A stretch of 64,000 bases of DNA from Lepus europaeus (taxonomy: Eukaryota; Chordata; Mammalia; Lagomorpha; Leporidae), in the NCBI RefSeq assembly GCF_033115175.1, contig NC_084850.1:102983439-103047438 (forward strand), read 5' to 3'. The translations under genes and the position numbers were made by a program. Shown here in pieces: positions 1 to 10,947 of this stretch. The notes below the pieces were generated by a model. The model saw nothing but the letters and a program-made list of their open reading frames with translations. It searched no databases and was not told the DNA's origin. The stretch's first letter is position 1. Each line of letters begins with the position of its first letter.

Positions 1-71
1 TGAATCAGCACCCATATTGGATGCCGGCACTGCAGGCGGTGGCTTTACCCGCTACGCCACAGCGCTGGCCC
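1..71 (-). mobile_element. CSINE, 5'-end part, cut by window start
   Basis: The stretch matches the reverse complement of the CSINE head: a 'cacccatattggatgccggc' block, then a GC-rich block ending in 'cacagcgctggcccc'. The body lies outside the window. It is joined directly to a plus-oriented CSINE tail, so it probably inserted into an older CSINE. Confidence 0.85.
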
Positions 72-118
72 CAACTCTGCCTTTCAAATAAATAAATAAG
101 TCTTTAAAATTTTTTTTT
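72..118 (+). mobile_element. CSINE 3' tail
   Basis: 'aactctgcctttcaaataa' followed by ATAAATAA units and a T/A-rich run is the standard plus-oriented CSINE tail. Its body is not adjacent, because the minus-oriented copy at 1-71 interrupts it. The rest presumably lies upstream of the window. Confidence 0.75.
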
Positions 119-1551
119 AAAAATTAAAATGAAATCTATTTTATCTGCTATAACATGTCTACTCCTGCTTTCTTTTGGGTTCCATTTGTATGGAACATCT
201 TCTTCCATCCTTTCACTTTCAGTGTATGTGTCCTTAGAGATGAAATGAGTTTCTTGTAAGCAAAACATAGTTGGTTCTTATTTTTTTTAATCCACTAAAT
301 CACACTATATCTTTTAGTTGGAGAACTTAATAAATTTATATGTAAGATAATTATTGATAGGTAAGTCCTAACTACTGTCATAATGAAACTTTTTTCCCAG
401 TTTTATTTTATTTCCTTTCTTTCCTTCTCCCTCTCTTACAATCTTCCTTTGTGTTTAAGTGATATTCTCTAGTAGTATGCTTTGATTCCTTGTCTATTAT
501 TTTTCATAAATCTATTATATATTTTTGTTTTGAGATTATCATGAGACTTAAAAATTTATTTTGTTTATAACAAGCTATTTTGCAATGATAGCAACTTAAC
601 ATTCATTATAAGGATAGGAAAATTTATAAAAAGAAAAGAAATACTAATAAACAACTCTACACTTGCACTCCATTCCTATACATGTTTTGGATTTTTGATT
701 CTCTATTTTACTTATTTCTGTATTGCCTGTCCCTTAACATTTTCACATGGTTATTATCATTTTAACTCTTTTGGGTTTTGAGTCTTCACACTAAAGATAT
801 GAATGGGTTATGGATCATGTTTGCAATGTTAGAGCATTCTAAATTTGTCTGTATAGTTACTCTTACTAATGAGTTTTCTATCTTCTGATATTTTCTTCTT
901 ACTCATTAGTGTCTTTCAGTTTGAAGAGTACCCTTTGATATTTCTTCAAAGACAGATCTGGTTATAGATTCTCTCCACTTTTATTTGTCTGTGAATGTCT
1001 TTAACTCTTATGTCTGATGGATAGCTTTGCTGGGTAGAGTATTCTTGGCTGGAAATTTTTTCTCCTTTAGTACTGTGAATGTCTCATCCCTTCTGGTCTG
1101 GAAGTTTCCTGCTGAGTAGCCTACATTAAGCTAATTTGGGACTCATTTATGTATTAGTTTTTCTTTTCTCCTACAACTTTGAGAATCTTCTCTTTGTCTT
1201 TAATGTTGGAGATCTTGATTTTAATATGTCTCGAGTTGATTGATTAGGTTGAATCTGTTGGTGACCCTTGACCTTTTTGTACCTAGATAGTTGTATCAAT
1301 TCCTAGATGGTTGATTTCTGACACCTTATTTTGCTCTTTAGGTGAGGTCATGATTCCCTGGGAATTCTTGATGCTTGCTAGTTGTATGACATCATATGGG
1401 CAGTGAAATCATACTGATGTGGTTTATTTATGGCTGTCCTTTTAGAAATTCTAAACAGTCTGTTTATCTTTTCTGAGTTTATGGGCACTTTGGTTATTTA
1501 AACACCAGAAAGCACCCTAAGTCAAGGTTTGAACCAGGTCTTTTTTGTTTG
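119..1551 (-). mobile_element. Ancient L1 fragment, 5' region, antisense
   Basis: The plus strand reads like the reverse complement of the 5'UTR/ORF1 region of old mammalian L1s. Recognisable blocks include 'gatagctttgctgggtagag' near 1021, 'attattgataggtaag' near 350 and a 'gatgaaatgagtttcttgta' block near 240. No frame survives. The part from about 1400 resembles the block from 5205, so two related L1 5' regions are present. Subfamily assignment is from memory only. Confidence 0.6.
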
Positions 1552-1848
1552 TTTTTTTGAAGATTTATTTATTTGAAAAACAGAGTTATGGGGGGTGCAG
1601 GTAGAGAAGATTGATTCTCTATTGGCTAGTTCACTCCCCAGATGGCTGCTGAAGCCAGGAGCCCTGAGCTCCATCCAGGTTTCCATGTGGATGGCAGGAA
1701 CCCAAGCAGTTGAGCCATCTTCTGCTGTATACCCAGGCATATTAAAAGGAGCTGGATTGGAAGCCAAGTAGCTGGGACTTGAAACTGTGCTCATATGGGA
1801 TGCCAGCATTGTAGGTGGTGGCTTAACTCGCTGCACCAAAACACTGCC
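1552..1848 (-). mobile_element. CSINE
   Basis: The element starts with the reversed tail 'gaagatttatttatttgaaa' and ends at 'ctgcaccaaaacactgcccc'. The body blocks are in order (cactccccagatggctgc, gccaggagc, gccatcttctgctg). It is an older, diverged copy with a shortened purine tract. It sits inside the antisense L1 5' region. Confidence 0.9.
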
Positions 1849-3140
1849 CCCCCCCCATTTATTTATTTTTTTTACTACTTCAGTCCTACTATATTCCTCT
1901 CTCAAATCCACAGCAGGTATGTTCAGAATGAACTGGGGAAGTGCCTAAATATGAACAGTCCTCCCCTACAAGCCTCTTCCTTGAGCTGTAGCCCACAATC
2001 CTACTCCTGTAGCCACCAATGCCATGATACTAGTTCATGCCCAGAGCCCACAACCCACTGAGATCAGTGTAGCTTGGGGATAGGACCAAAGCCAACCCTG
2101 CTATGATCTGTCTGTTGCTGAGGTGGACTCACTGCCTGATGACACTCTTACCAGTCTCTAGTGATGTGGGCTGGGGTATAAGATCGATCACCTGGAGCCA
2201 CAGAGCTTTACTTGGCATAAAAACTGATCTCAAGGCTCTGTCTGCAGGCACTGGCCTGGGGACAGGGACCATTAGGATATGCTCAGTGTTGCATTTTACC
2301 AGCCTGGAAATGAGTCTCAGAAAGAGTCCTGTGGTTTTTCCTATTCACCCAAGGTTGTAGGAAGGGTGACAGAGGTAACCCCTCAGCTGCCCGATCAAGA
2401 ACTAGTTGGGTCACATCTTGTTCTCACAATCTTTATGCCCTGTGCAATATTGGGCGTGCATTCCAGGAGCACATGGGCCCAGTTGTGATACAGGCTGCTA
2501 CTAGTCCATCCCACCAGGGTATAGGTCTCTGCCTGATCTTGGGGCAAGTCAGGAGACTCTGTTCACAGGCATTTGCTTAGGCATGGGAATCTGCCTAGTA
2601 TTGGACTTTACCAGCCTTGCATTGAGTCCCAGGACACAGTTCTGTGGTTCCTTGCTGTCTGCAATGAGAAAGGTAGTAAAAGTAGCCACTCACACTGACT
2701 CTAGGTTGGTTGAAATCCGGGACTCACAGTCACTGGACCCTATGACATCTTGGGAGTGCAGGCCTGGCACAGTTGAGGCTAGTAGTGATGCAGGTTGAAA
2801 GAAGTTCATCTCACTGGAGTGAAGCTCTCTGCCTGATATCAGGGAAAGTCTAGGGGCCCATCTGTGAGCACTGGTCTTTAGGCTTTCTTCTGTGCTGGGT
2901 CTCAAGGCAGTGGGCCCAGCTCTGAGCTCCAAGGCAAGGTCCTAAGTTCCCTCTCCTGCCGTACTCCACAGGAGCTGGACTCTTACTCTGCTTTCTGTGG
3001 GAATGTGGGGGAGGCGTGGTGAAGACAGTCCCCCCACTGTCTGCCTGGCTTCCATAGCTCTTGTGAAGGTTCAAATTGGTGTCTTTAGAGGGAAATGGTC
3101 ACTAGGGCCTCTGACTCATATTGCTCCACCAACCCATGTG
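1849..3140 (-). mobile_element. Ancient L1 5'UTR-like region, antisense
   Basis: This stretch resembles 5340-6057 in composition and in several blocks, such as 'gaatgaactggggaa' and 'cccactgagatcagtg'. The block around 3070-3140 also resembles 6757-6830, which ends in a reverse complement of an L1-type 'aagatggcggca' start. I infer a second antisense L1 5'UTR ending near 3140. The open frames here have no recognisable domain. Confidence 0.45.
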
Positions 3141-3544
3141 ATTTTTCATTCTATTTTCCATGAAGCTTTTGAAGCACCCCCAGGAATAGGGTGTGGTACT
3201 ATCTGTGAGTTCAGACACCTTGGGGATCTTGGAATGTATCCCTCATGAATAAAGGGGGAGATAGTGCACAGTAACTTCCTTCTGCCTGTTGATTTGGAGG
3301 AGTGAGGAACCCAAAGCAGCTGGTTGGCAGTCTTAACTTTCAGGTTAAGGGAATTATTATTGTGTTCCCTGGTGGAAGCATTCCTTCCTTTGGAACTCAG
3401 ACCTCTAGACAAGTAGAGCATAATGCTGCAAGGATTGGAAGCAAAAATTTTGCTAGTAGCTCATTAGAGGTGCGTGGAGGTATTCTCATTTCCACCCAGA
3501 CATTCCCGGCTTCTCCTGAGATGATTGAGTGGATCCATGAGTCA
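3141..3544. other. Unclassified, repeat-like sequence
   Basis: No gene is visible. The stretch lies between two antisense L1 pieces and could be an old ERV or L1 relic. I could not assign it. The short open frames on both strands have no recognisable motif. Confidence 0.4.
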
Positions 3545-3729
3545 CATACCTAATCTCTCCTGCTAAAAGTTATCTAGCTACACATCTCTCCAGGATATGT
3601 TTACTTAATTTCTTTTTCAGATAATTCACTATTGGTGTACAATAGTGCTATTGATTTTTGTGTTGACGTTGTATCTTGCACCTCCACTGATTTTAATAGT
3701 TCTAACAGTTTTTTGCTGGAGTCTTTGGG

Positions 3730-3783
<54 letters not shown>

Positions 3784-5200
3784 CATGTTATCTGCAAGCA
3801 GTGACAGTTTCTCTTGGTCTTTGCTGATTTGGATGCCCTTTACTACTTTCTCTTGCATAATGACCCTGGCTAGGACTCTGAGTTCTATTTTGAATAAAAC
3901 TGGTAAAAGTAGGAATCCTTGCTTGTTCCACATCTTAGGGAAAAAGCCTTCAGCTTTTTCCTATTCAAAATGATATTGACTATTGGTTTGTTATATGTGT
4001 TCTTTATTATGTTGAGATATGTCCCTTCTATAGTTAATTTGTTCAGAATTTTATCATGAAGGGTGTTGAATTTTATTTAAAAAGTATTTTCTGCATCTAT
4101 TGAGATGCATATTATTTTTGTCTTTCATTTTGTTGCTGTGATGTATCAGATTTATTGATTTGCATATGTTTAACTATCTTAGTGTCCCTGGAATAAATCC
4201 TGCTAGATCATGGTAAATAATATTTTTAATGTACTGTTGATCAGTTTGGTAGCATTTCGTTGAGGACTTTTGCATCTATGTTCTTCAAAGATATTAGCCT
4301 GTAGCTTTTTGTTGTTGTTGTTGTTGTCTCCTTGTCTTGTTTTAGAATCAAAGTAATGCTGGCCTTATAGAATGAGTTTAGAAGAATTCCACTGTTTCCT
4401 ATTTATTGTTGTCAGTTTTTATTTAAATACTGGTAGAATTCAGCACTGAAACCATCTAGTCCTGGACTTTTCTTTGATGGGAGACATTTTATTGCTGATT
4501 CCATATTAGTACTTGTTGTTGGTTTGTTTAGGTTTTTTATTTCTTCATGATTCAATTTTGGCAAGATGTATGTGTACAGGAATTTTTCCATTTCTTTTGG
4601 ATGATCGAATTTGCTGTCAAACAGTTGTTCAGAGTAATTTCTAACAATGTTTGCATTTTCATGGTGTCAATCATAGTATGTCCATTTTATTCTCTGGTTT
4701 TATGTATGTGAATCTTCTCTCTTTTTTTTCCTAGTTACTCTAGCTAAGGAATTATCAGTTTTATTATTAATTCAATAAATCAGCTCTTCATTTTATTGAT
4801 TTTGGTTTTTTTTGTCTTTATGTCATTTATTTGTGCTTCACGTTTTGTTATTTCTTTCCTTTTACTAATTTTGTATATGATTTATTCTTGCTTTACTGGT
4901 TCCTTAAGGTATAGTGGAAAGTTGTTTATTTGAGATGTTTCTGATTTTTCTGATATAAGCTTCAATTGCTCTAAACATTCCTCTTAGTACTACTTTTGCT
5001 ATATTCCATTGGTTTGGGTATGTTGTATTTTTATTTTCATTCATTTTAAGAAAACTTTTAATTTCCTACTTGATTTCTTCCTTGATGCATTGGTTGCTTA
5101 GGAATAAGTTGGTCAATTTCCATATATTTATGGTTGCTTGGAAGTTCTTGACATTTGTTGGTGTATGATGTCTGCACATTGGAGGATTAGTTTAATAATC
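3545..5200 (-). pseudogene. L1 ORF2 fragment (EN-RT linker to RT palm), antisense
   Basis: The minus-strand translation gives typical L1 ORF2 phrases, broken by stops and frameshifts. Near 5100-5040 it shows the linker between endonuclease and reverse transcriptase. At 3787-3798 it shows the RT catalytic motif as LADN instead of FADD. The residues N-M-I-I-Y follow and then run into an alternating Y-I repeat encoded by the (TA)n tract. The endonuclease, the ORF2 C-terminus and the 3' UTR are absent here. This is a dead fossil copy. Confidence 0.85.
3734..3780. repeat. (TA)n microsatellite
   Basis: About 47 bp of perfect TA/AT alternation lies inside the antisense L1 ORF2, directly next to the RT active-site codons. 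It was probably seeded by the 'ctatatata' sequence of the old L1. It should be highly length-variable. Confidence 0.97.
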
Positions 5201-6057
5201 TGATTTCATTTGTGGCTGTCCTTCCAGAAAGCCGAAGCAGTCTGTTTTTTTTTCCTCGGAGCTTATGGATACTTCTGATATTTATGCCCTAGATAGTATA
5301 CTAAGTCAGGGTTTGTCCCAGGTCTGCTGTTGATATAGTTTTACTTATTTAGTCCTACAATACTCCTCAAACTCACATTTGTCCCAAATATGCAGTTGAG
5401 TTCTTCACAATGAACTGGGGAACCGCTTAAAAAGGTGGTATTCCATCCCTACAAGCCTGTGCCTGAGACTGTGATAGCTCCAGGCTCCTTGCCCTGCATC
5501 TACCAATGCCACTATGTTAGATCACACCCAGATCACACAGCCCACTGAGACCAGTGCAACCTAGGGGTAGGACTACCTACTGACCCTGCTACAGGTATAT
5601 CTGCTGCTGAGGTGAACTTGCTGACCACAGCTGCTCCTACCAGACACTGGTCATGCTGCTTAATCAGTTGGGACCATGGAAGTCCACTTGGTACTGAATC
5701 AGGTCCAGAGACTCTGACTATACAGGCACTGACCTGGGGAGAGGGACTATTTAAATCTGCCTAGTCTTAGGTTTATCAGCATGGCACTGAGTCCTCTAAC
5801 GACCCTGTGGTTTCTTGCTGTCTGCCCAAGGTTGTAGGAAGGATGATACAAGTTGCCCTTCAGATGGCGCTAGATGGGTTCCACCTGGGTCTCACAGTGA
5901 ATGGGCCCTATCCAATCTTTGGGATGGACACCAGGCCCACATGGGGCTCGTGGTGATATTCACTGAATGAAGTCTTTCTCATAGGACAGGTCTGTGCTTC
6001 AAACTGGGGGAAGTCCAAGACTCCATCCAGTAACACCTGCTTGACTTCTGCAGCTTT
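5201..6057 (-). mobile_element. Ancient L1 5'UTR-like region, antisense
   Basis: This continues leftward into the antisense ORF2 piece. Blocks such as 'tggctgtccttccagaaa', 'caatgaactggggaac' and 'cccactgagaccagtg' are shared with 1420-2070. ORF1 and the endonuclease domain seem to be missing between this region and 5200, which suggests an internal deletion of the L1. Confidence 0.5.
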
Positions 6058-6390
6058 TTAAAAAAGATTTATTTATTTAAAGGCAGAGTGGCAGAGAGAG
6101 GACACACACACACACACACACAGAGCACAAGAGTGAGTGATTCACTCCCCAAATGGTTGTAACAGCTGGGCCTCGGCTAGGCCAAAGCTATGAGACAGGA
6201 ACTCTATCCTGGTCTCTCATATGAGTGTCAGGGGACCGAGTAATTGGGCCATCTTCCACTGACTTCTCAGGCATGTTAACAGGGAGCTGGATCTGAAGTG
6301 GAGCAGCCACTGCTTGAACCAGTGCTCTGATATGGAATGCTGGCATTGGAAGCAGTGGTTTAGCCAGGGACACCACAATTCCAGCCTCTT
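6058..6390 (-). mobile_element. CSINE
   Basis: The reversed tail 'aaaaaagatttatttattta' opens the element, followed by a short (CA)n tract at 6103-6122 and the diverged head 'caccacaattccagcctc'. The flanks 'ttctgcagcttttta' (6046) and 'ttctgtagcttttttg' (6389) look like its target-site duplication. Confidence 0.88.
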
Positions 6391-6739
6391 CTGTAGCTTT
6401 TTTGTTTTTGTTTTTGTTTTGACAGGCAGAGTTAGACAGTGAGAGTGAGAGAGAGAGAAAGAGAGAGAGAGAGAAAGGTGTTCCTTCCATTGGTTCACCC
6501 CACAAATGACTGCTACGGCTGGTGCACTGCGGCGATCCGAAGCCAGGAGCCAGGTACTTCCTCCTGGACTCCCATGCAGGTGCAGGGACCCAAGGACTTG
6601 GGCCATCCTCCACTGCCCTCCCGGGCCACAACAGAGAGCTGGACTGGAAGAGCAGCAACTGGGACTAGAACCCGGCGCCCACATGGGATGCCGGTGCCGC
6701 AGGCGGAAGATTAACCAAGTGAGCCACGGTGCCGGCTCC
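6391..6739 (-). mobile_element. CSINE, younger 'GACAGGCAGAG' type
   Basis: A T-rich tail containing (TTTTTG)n at 6401-6420 leads into 'ttttgacaggcagagtta', a GA tract and a well-preserved body. It ends at 'gccacggtgccggctcccc'. It lies directly next to the preceding CSINE, and 'tagctttttt' recurs at 6743, giving a third copy of the same flank. Confidence 0.93.
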
Positions 6740-6850
6740 CCATAGCTTTTTTAAAAAGTGACCTGGTGTGTGAAAAGCTGTTCAGATTGGCATCTCTGTG
6801 TGGAGGTGGTTGCCAGAAAGTCTTACTCTGCCACCGTCTTGGTTCCTTCT
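6740..6850 (-). mobile_element. L1 5' end, antisense
   Basis: The reverse complement of 6820-6850 reads 'ccaagacggtggcagagtaa', which resembles the conserved start of mammalian L1 5'UTRs. It probably marks the 5' terminus of the antisense L1 that runs down to 3545. Confidence 0.5.
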
Positions 6851-7268
6851 AGCAGTGCTTAATTTAAGTTATATTTTTTCATTTCTAGAATTTCCTTTTG
6901 ATTATTTTTAATAGATGGGAATCATTTTTAATTTTATAATCATGAAGTTTTTTTAAAAAAAAATTTGAGACCATCCTCCAGAAACAATTTACTTTTCTTC
7001 TGGCAGCCATTCCATCATGGATTAGGCTGATACAGGCTCTGTTTTGTTTTCATGAGAGTGGATCTGTATGTATCTGATTTGTTCTTACTCTTAGGACAAA
7101 GCCATTTGGAATTTTCAGCTGAAAGCCTGATAGATTCTGAACTCTTGTTTTTGTGTCTCTACCACTGAAAGACTTTCAAGATCTGTGATTAAGTTCCTAG
7201 CCTCTCGACTATTGCTTTCTGTTTGGCTTCATGACATAGTGTCCTCTGTAGTTTAGAAACTGAACTTT
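6851..7268. other. No gene seen
   Basis: AT-rich DNA with T- and A-runs. There is no recognisable frame or repeat family, although it may be more antisense L1 or LTR relic. Confidence 0.4.
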
Positions 7269-7526
7269 TGGGACTGGACCCGTGGTGTAGTGGGTTAAGC
7301 TGCTGCCTGTGATGCCGGCAACCCATATGGGTGCTGGTTGAGTCCTGGCTGTTCCACTTCTGATCCAGCTCTTTGCTGTGGCCTGGGAAAGCAGTAAAAG
7401 ATGGCCCAAGTGCTTGGACCCCTTGTACCTATGTGGGAGACCCAGAAAAATCTCTTGGCTCTTGGCTTCAGATCGGCCCAGATCCAGCCATTGTGGCCAT
7501 CTGGGGAGTGAACCAGCAGATGGAAG

Positions 7527-7569
<43 letters not shown>

Positions 7570-7665
7570 CCACCCCTTTCTCTTTCTCTCTCTCTCTTCC
7601 TCTGCCTCTCCATTACTCTGCCATTTAAAATAAATAAAAATAAGTCTTTAAGGAAAAAAAAGAAG
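7269..7665 (+). mobile_element. CSINE with expanded (CT)n
   Basis: The head 'gggactggacccgtggtgta' is followed by all body blocks, a (CT)n tract at 7529-7566 and a 'ccatttaaaataaataaaaa' tail. The long serine/leucine-alternating frames over this stretch are readings of the CT tract, not proteins. Confidence 0.93.
7529..7566 (+). repeat. (CT)n microsatellite
   Basis: A perfect CT run of about 38 bp in the CSINE 3' region. It is continued by impure CT/CCC sequence to about 7605. Confidence 0.95.
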
Positions 7666-7783
7666 TAACAGGTTCTAGTGATGTATTAACACAGTGGAGC
7701 AGCTATAGTTTACAATGATGTATGACTTGTATGGAGAACTGCAAGAGAGGAGCTTGTAGACTATAACCACAAAGAAAAGATCA

Positions 7784-7917
7784 AGAAGTGGAAGATGACC
7801 TAAGTCCCTGGGCCCCTGCAGCCACATGGGAGACCTGGAAGAAGCTCCTGGCTCCTGGCTTCTGATTGGCCCAGCTCTGGCTAATGCTCCTGTTTGAGGA
7901 GTGAATCAATGGATGGG

Positions 7918-7973
<56 letters not shown>

Positions 7974-8022
7974 TAACTCTGCCTTTCAAATAAATAAATA
8001 AATAAGCAAATCTTTAACAAAA
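7784..8022 (+). mobile_element. CSINE, 5'-truncated
   Basis: The copy begins mid-body at 'agtggaagatgacctaagtc' and runs through the CT tract to 'ctctgcctttcaaataaata'. The roughly 110-bp head is absent, consistent with 5' truncation during target-primed reverse transcription. Confidence 0.9.
7920..7968 (+). repeat. (TC)n microsatellite
   Basis: About 49 bp of uninterrupted TC inside the truncated CSINE. Confidence 0.95.
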
Positions 8023-8067
8023 AAGAAAGAAATTAAACTCTTCCCACAATTCAGAGGTCATTCTCTC

Positions 8068-8960
8068 ATGATTCCTCTTAAGTTGGATCTTGACCTACAA
8101 TCTTGGTTGCCTTTTACCAGTTTTATGCCTTTCCTTATGAAACTTCTCAAAGCTTTGAGTTACCATTTTCTGTTCTTCCCCTTGGCTCTATATCACTTAA
8201 GGATTAACAAATATCTCAATGGAAACTGGGCAACTTACCTAAATATGCTACCTTAATCTGCTTTCCTTGGTTTATGTCTGATGCCTTGAACAGCTGTGCT
8301 TTTTTTGTGTTTCATCTAGTTTCTATAGTTTTTGTTAGCCAGACAATTAATTTGAGAGGAGATAGATGGCCTATCATACTTGGAAGAAGTCCTTACTATA
8401 GTATTTCTACAGATACTAGTTATCAGTTTAAGAAAGTCCTTGTCTATCTCTGGTTTCAAAGGTGCTTTAATATAAATGGATTTCACCTTTAGTAAATGAC
8501 TTTTCTGTATCTATTGAGATGTCATTTTTCTCCTTTATTCCATGAATGTAATGCTACATTCATTGACTTGCAAATAGTAAACCAACCTTTCATTTCCTGA
8601 ATAAACTCAGTTCATTAATGATCTGTAGTCTTTTAATATGCTTAGAATGTCATGAAGAAGACTGGACTTCATTTGTCTTTCTTGTACTCTTTTCAGGTTT
8701 TGAATTGAGGTAATGCTGATCTCATGAAACAAGATGGAAAAGGTTCCTTCCTTCCTTTCCATTTCTTTGGGAGAGTTGCTTTTCTTTGAAATAGGTTCTG
8801 TGATATTGGTGATAGTTATTCCTAAATAATTGGCAAGATGCATCAAGTAAGCCATGTGCAGCTTGCAGGCTTTTTAAACAGAACATTTTAAAATTATAGG
8901 TTAAATCTATATAACAGATACAAGACAATTTAGATTTTTCTATGCATGTCAGTGTGTTGC
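8068..8960 (-). pseudogene. Ancient L1 ORF2 fragment, antisense
   Basis: The plus strand carries phrases typical of reverse-complemented L1 ORF2, such as 'ctgtatctattgagatg' at 8503, 'cattgacttgcaaatag' and 'tgaataaactcagttca'. No frame is continuous. The diverged sequence suggests an old L1M-type copy. Confidence 0.7.
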
Positions 8961-9094
8961 TTTTTTCCCCTTAGATTTTAGCTCATCGCATTCATTTCAC
9001 ATTTTTAGTGAAAATTTTTTCATTGTATTTCCTAATGATCTTATTAGCATCTGTAAGAGATATGGATATGTTCCCTTTTTGTTTTTTTGGGGGG

Positions 9095-9433
9095 AAAGAT
9101 TTATTTTTATTATTTATTTGAAAGGCAGAGTGACACAGACAGAGAGAGATAGACAGATGAAAAAGAAAATCTCCCATTTGCTGGTTCACTCCCCCAAATA
9201 ACAGCAATAACCAGGGATAGAACAGGGCAAAATCAAAAGCCTAGAACTCCATCTTGGTCTCCCACATGGGTGACAGGGACCCAAGTGCTTGGGCCATCAT
9301 CTGCTGCTTTCCCAGGTGCATTATCAGAGATCTAGATTGGAAGTGGGATAGCTGAGACTTGAACCAGAGCTCTGATATGTGATGGCGGCGTCACAGGCAG
9401 CTGCTTAACCTGCTGCGCCACGACGCCGGCCCC
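9095..9433 (-). mobile_element. CSINE
   Basis: The element runs from the reversed tail 'aagatttatttttattattt' through 'gaaaggcagagtgacacaga' to the well-preserved head 'gcgccacgacgccggcccc'. All body blocks are present. Confidence 0.93.
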
Positions 9434-10025
9434 ACCCTTTTCCATTCTTAATATTGCTTTATTTATGACTCACCCTAATCCAGTTAGAATTTGAACTAAT
9501 TGAGGTCTGGGCTTCCTTCCTGAGAGTGATCTATTTCAGTTCTCCCTGACTCCAATTAAAATCTTGGGGTGTCTATAAAAGCTGAGTTTTCTCTGGCCAC
9601 CTGAGACTGCTGAAATCCCTGAGCCACAGCTCTCGCTTGCAGAATGTACAGAGTGACAATTGCTTGAGAAGAAAGATAGCCCCTCTTGTTCTCCTTATTC
9701 CTCTGAATCTTAGCTCTACACATTCTTAATGCCTTAATGACGCTTGATGCCTTCAAACAGATGTTTTTATATTTTCCCAGGTCTTCTAATTGTTTCTACA
9801 GGATTGTTGGTCCAAAAAGATAATTCAGCTTTTTCTATAATTTTTCCCATGGAATGATAATGTTATACATCAATTAGTTACACCCAGGAAACTAGATGAT
9901 AATTCTTCTCCAATAATTATATCTTTAGTCTTCAAATACTGCCAATGCACACACTAAATATAAACATCTTGAAGTTATTGAAAGGAATCCTTTTTACATG
10001 AGTCAAGGTTTGTCACAGTTTGTCT
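9434..10025. other. No gene seen
   Basis: No recognisable frame, RNA gene or repeat family. The minus-strand 66-residue frame at 9556-9756 lacks any motif I know. Confidence 0.4.
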
Positions 10026-10042
10026 AAGCTTTAGCTAACAAG

Positions 10043-10361
10043 AGGGAGCTGATGTTGTGTGTGGCACAGCAGGTTAAGCCACCACCTGATGCCAACATTC
10101 CATATCAGAGTGTTGATTCAAGTCCTGGGTGCTCTGCCTGCAATCCAGCTCCCATCTAATGCACCTGGGAAGGGAGAAGATGACGACCTAAGTACTTGGG
10201 TCCCCAGCCATCCATGTGGGAGTTCCAGGCTCCTGACTTTGGCCTGCCCCAGCCTCCACTGTTGTAGTCCTTTGGGGAGTGAACCAGCAGACAGATCTGT
10301 TTCTCTCTATCTCTCCCTCTCTGTTACTCTGCCTTTCAAATAAATAAATTTAAGTCTTTTT
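10043..10361 (+). mobile_element. CSINE with target-site duplication
   Basis: A full-length but diverged copy. It is flanked by 'aagctttagctaacaag' (10026-10042) and 'aagctttaactaacaag' (10705-10721). A second, minus-oriented CSINE sits in its A-rich tail, so the duplication is about 660 bp apart. Confidence 0.93.
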
Positions 10362-10690
10362 TAAAGATTTTATTTATTTGTTCGAGAGGCAGAGTTACAG
10401 ACAGACAGGGAGAGATAGAGAGAGCGGTCTTCCATCTGCTGGTTCACTCCCCAGATGGCCGCAACGGCCGGAGCTGGGCTGATCTGAAGCCAGGAGCCAG
10501 GAGATTCTTCCAGGTCTCCCACATGGGTACAAGGGGCCCAAACACTTGAGCCATCTTCCACTGCTTTCCCAGGCCATAGCAGAGAGCTGTGTCGGAAGCG
10601 GAGCAGCTGGGACTCAAACCAGTGCCCAAATGGGATGCCAGCTCCACAGGGGGAGGATTAACACACTATGCCACAGCGCCGGCCCCAATA
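10362..10690 (-). mobile_element. CSINE inserted in the tail of another CSINE
   Basis: It runs from 'aaagattttatttatttgtt' to 'ccacagcgccggccccaa'. It is flanked by 'aagtctttttt' and 'tatgtcttttta', the split tail of the plus-oriented copy, and it is the younger of the two. Confidence 0.93.
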
Positions 10691-10947
10691 TGTCTTTTTA
10701 AAAAAAGCTTTAACTAACAAGATTTTTCTAGTGGGAAGAACGTTGCCTTTATTACAGATATCACAAGACAATATTCTCAACAACCATCCTTGACACTAAC
10801 ATTGCTTTCTTTGAACGGTTATTGGAAGTTTAAAATTTCTTCAATTTTCTAACATATCTTATATCAAGAGTTGGACTTGGGATAGTTCTAACAATGAGTA
10901 AGTGAACTTACCTGGAGAGGGCATCTTTTCCATACAAGAAAGGAAAA

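Noticed and set aside
6188-6684. Overlapping 155- and 156-residue minus-strand frames
   Set aside because: Both lie within two adjacent CSINEs. Their serine/leucine runs are the GA tract read in antisense.
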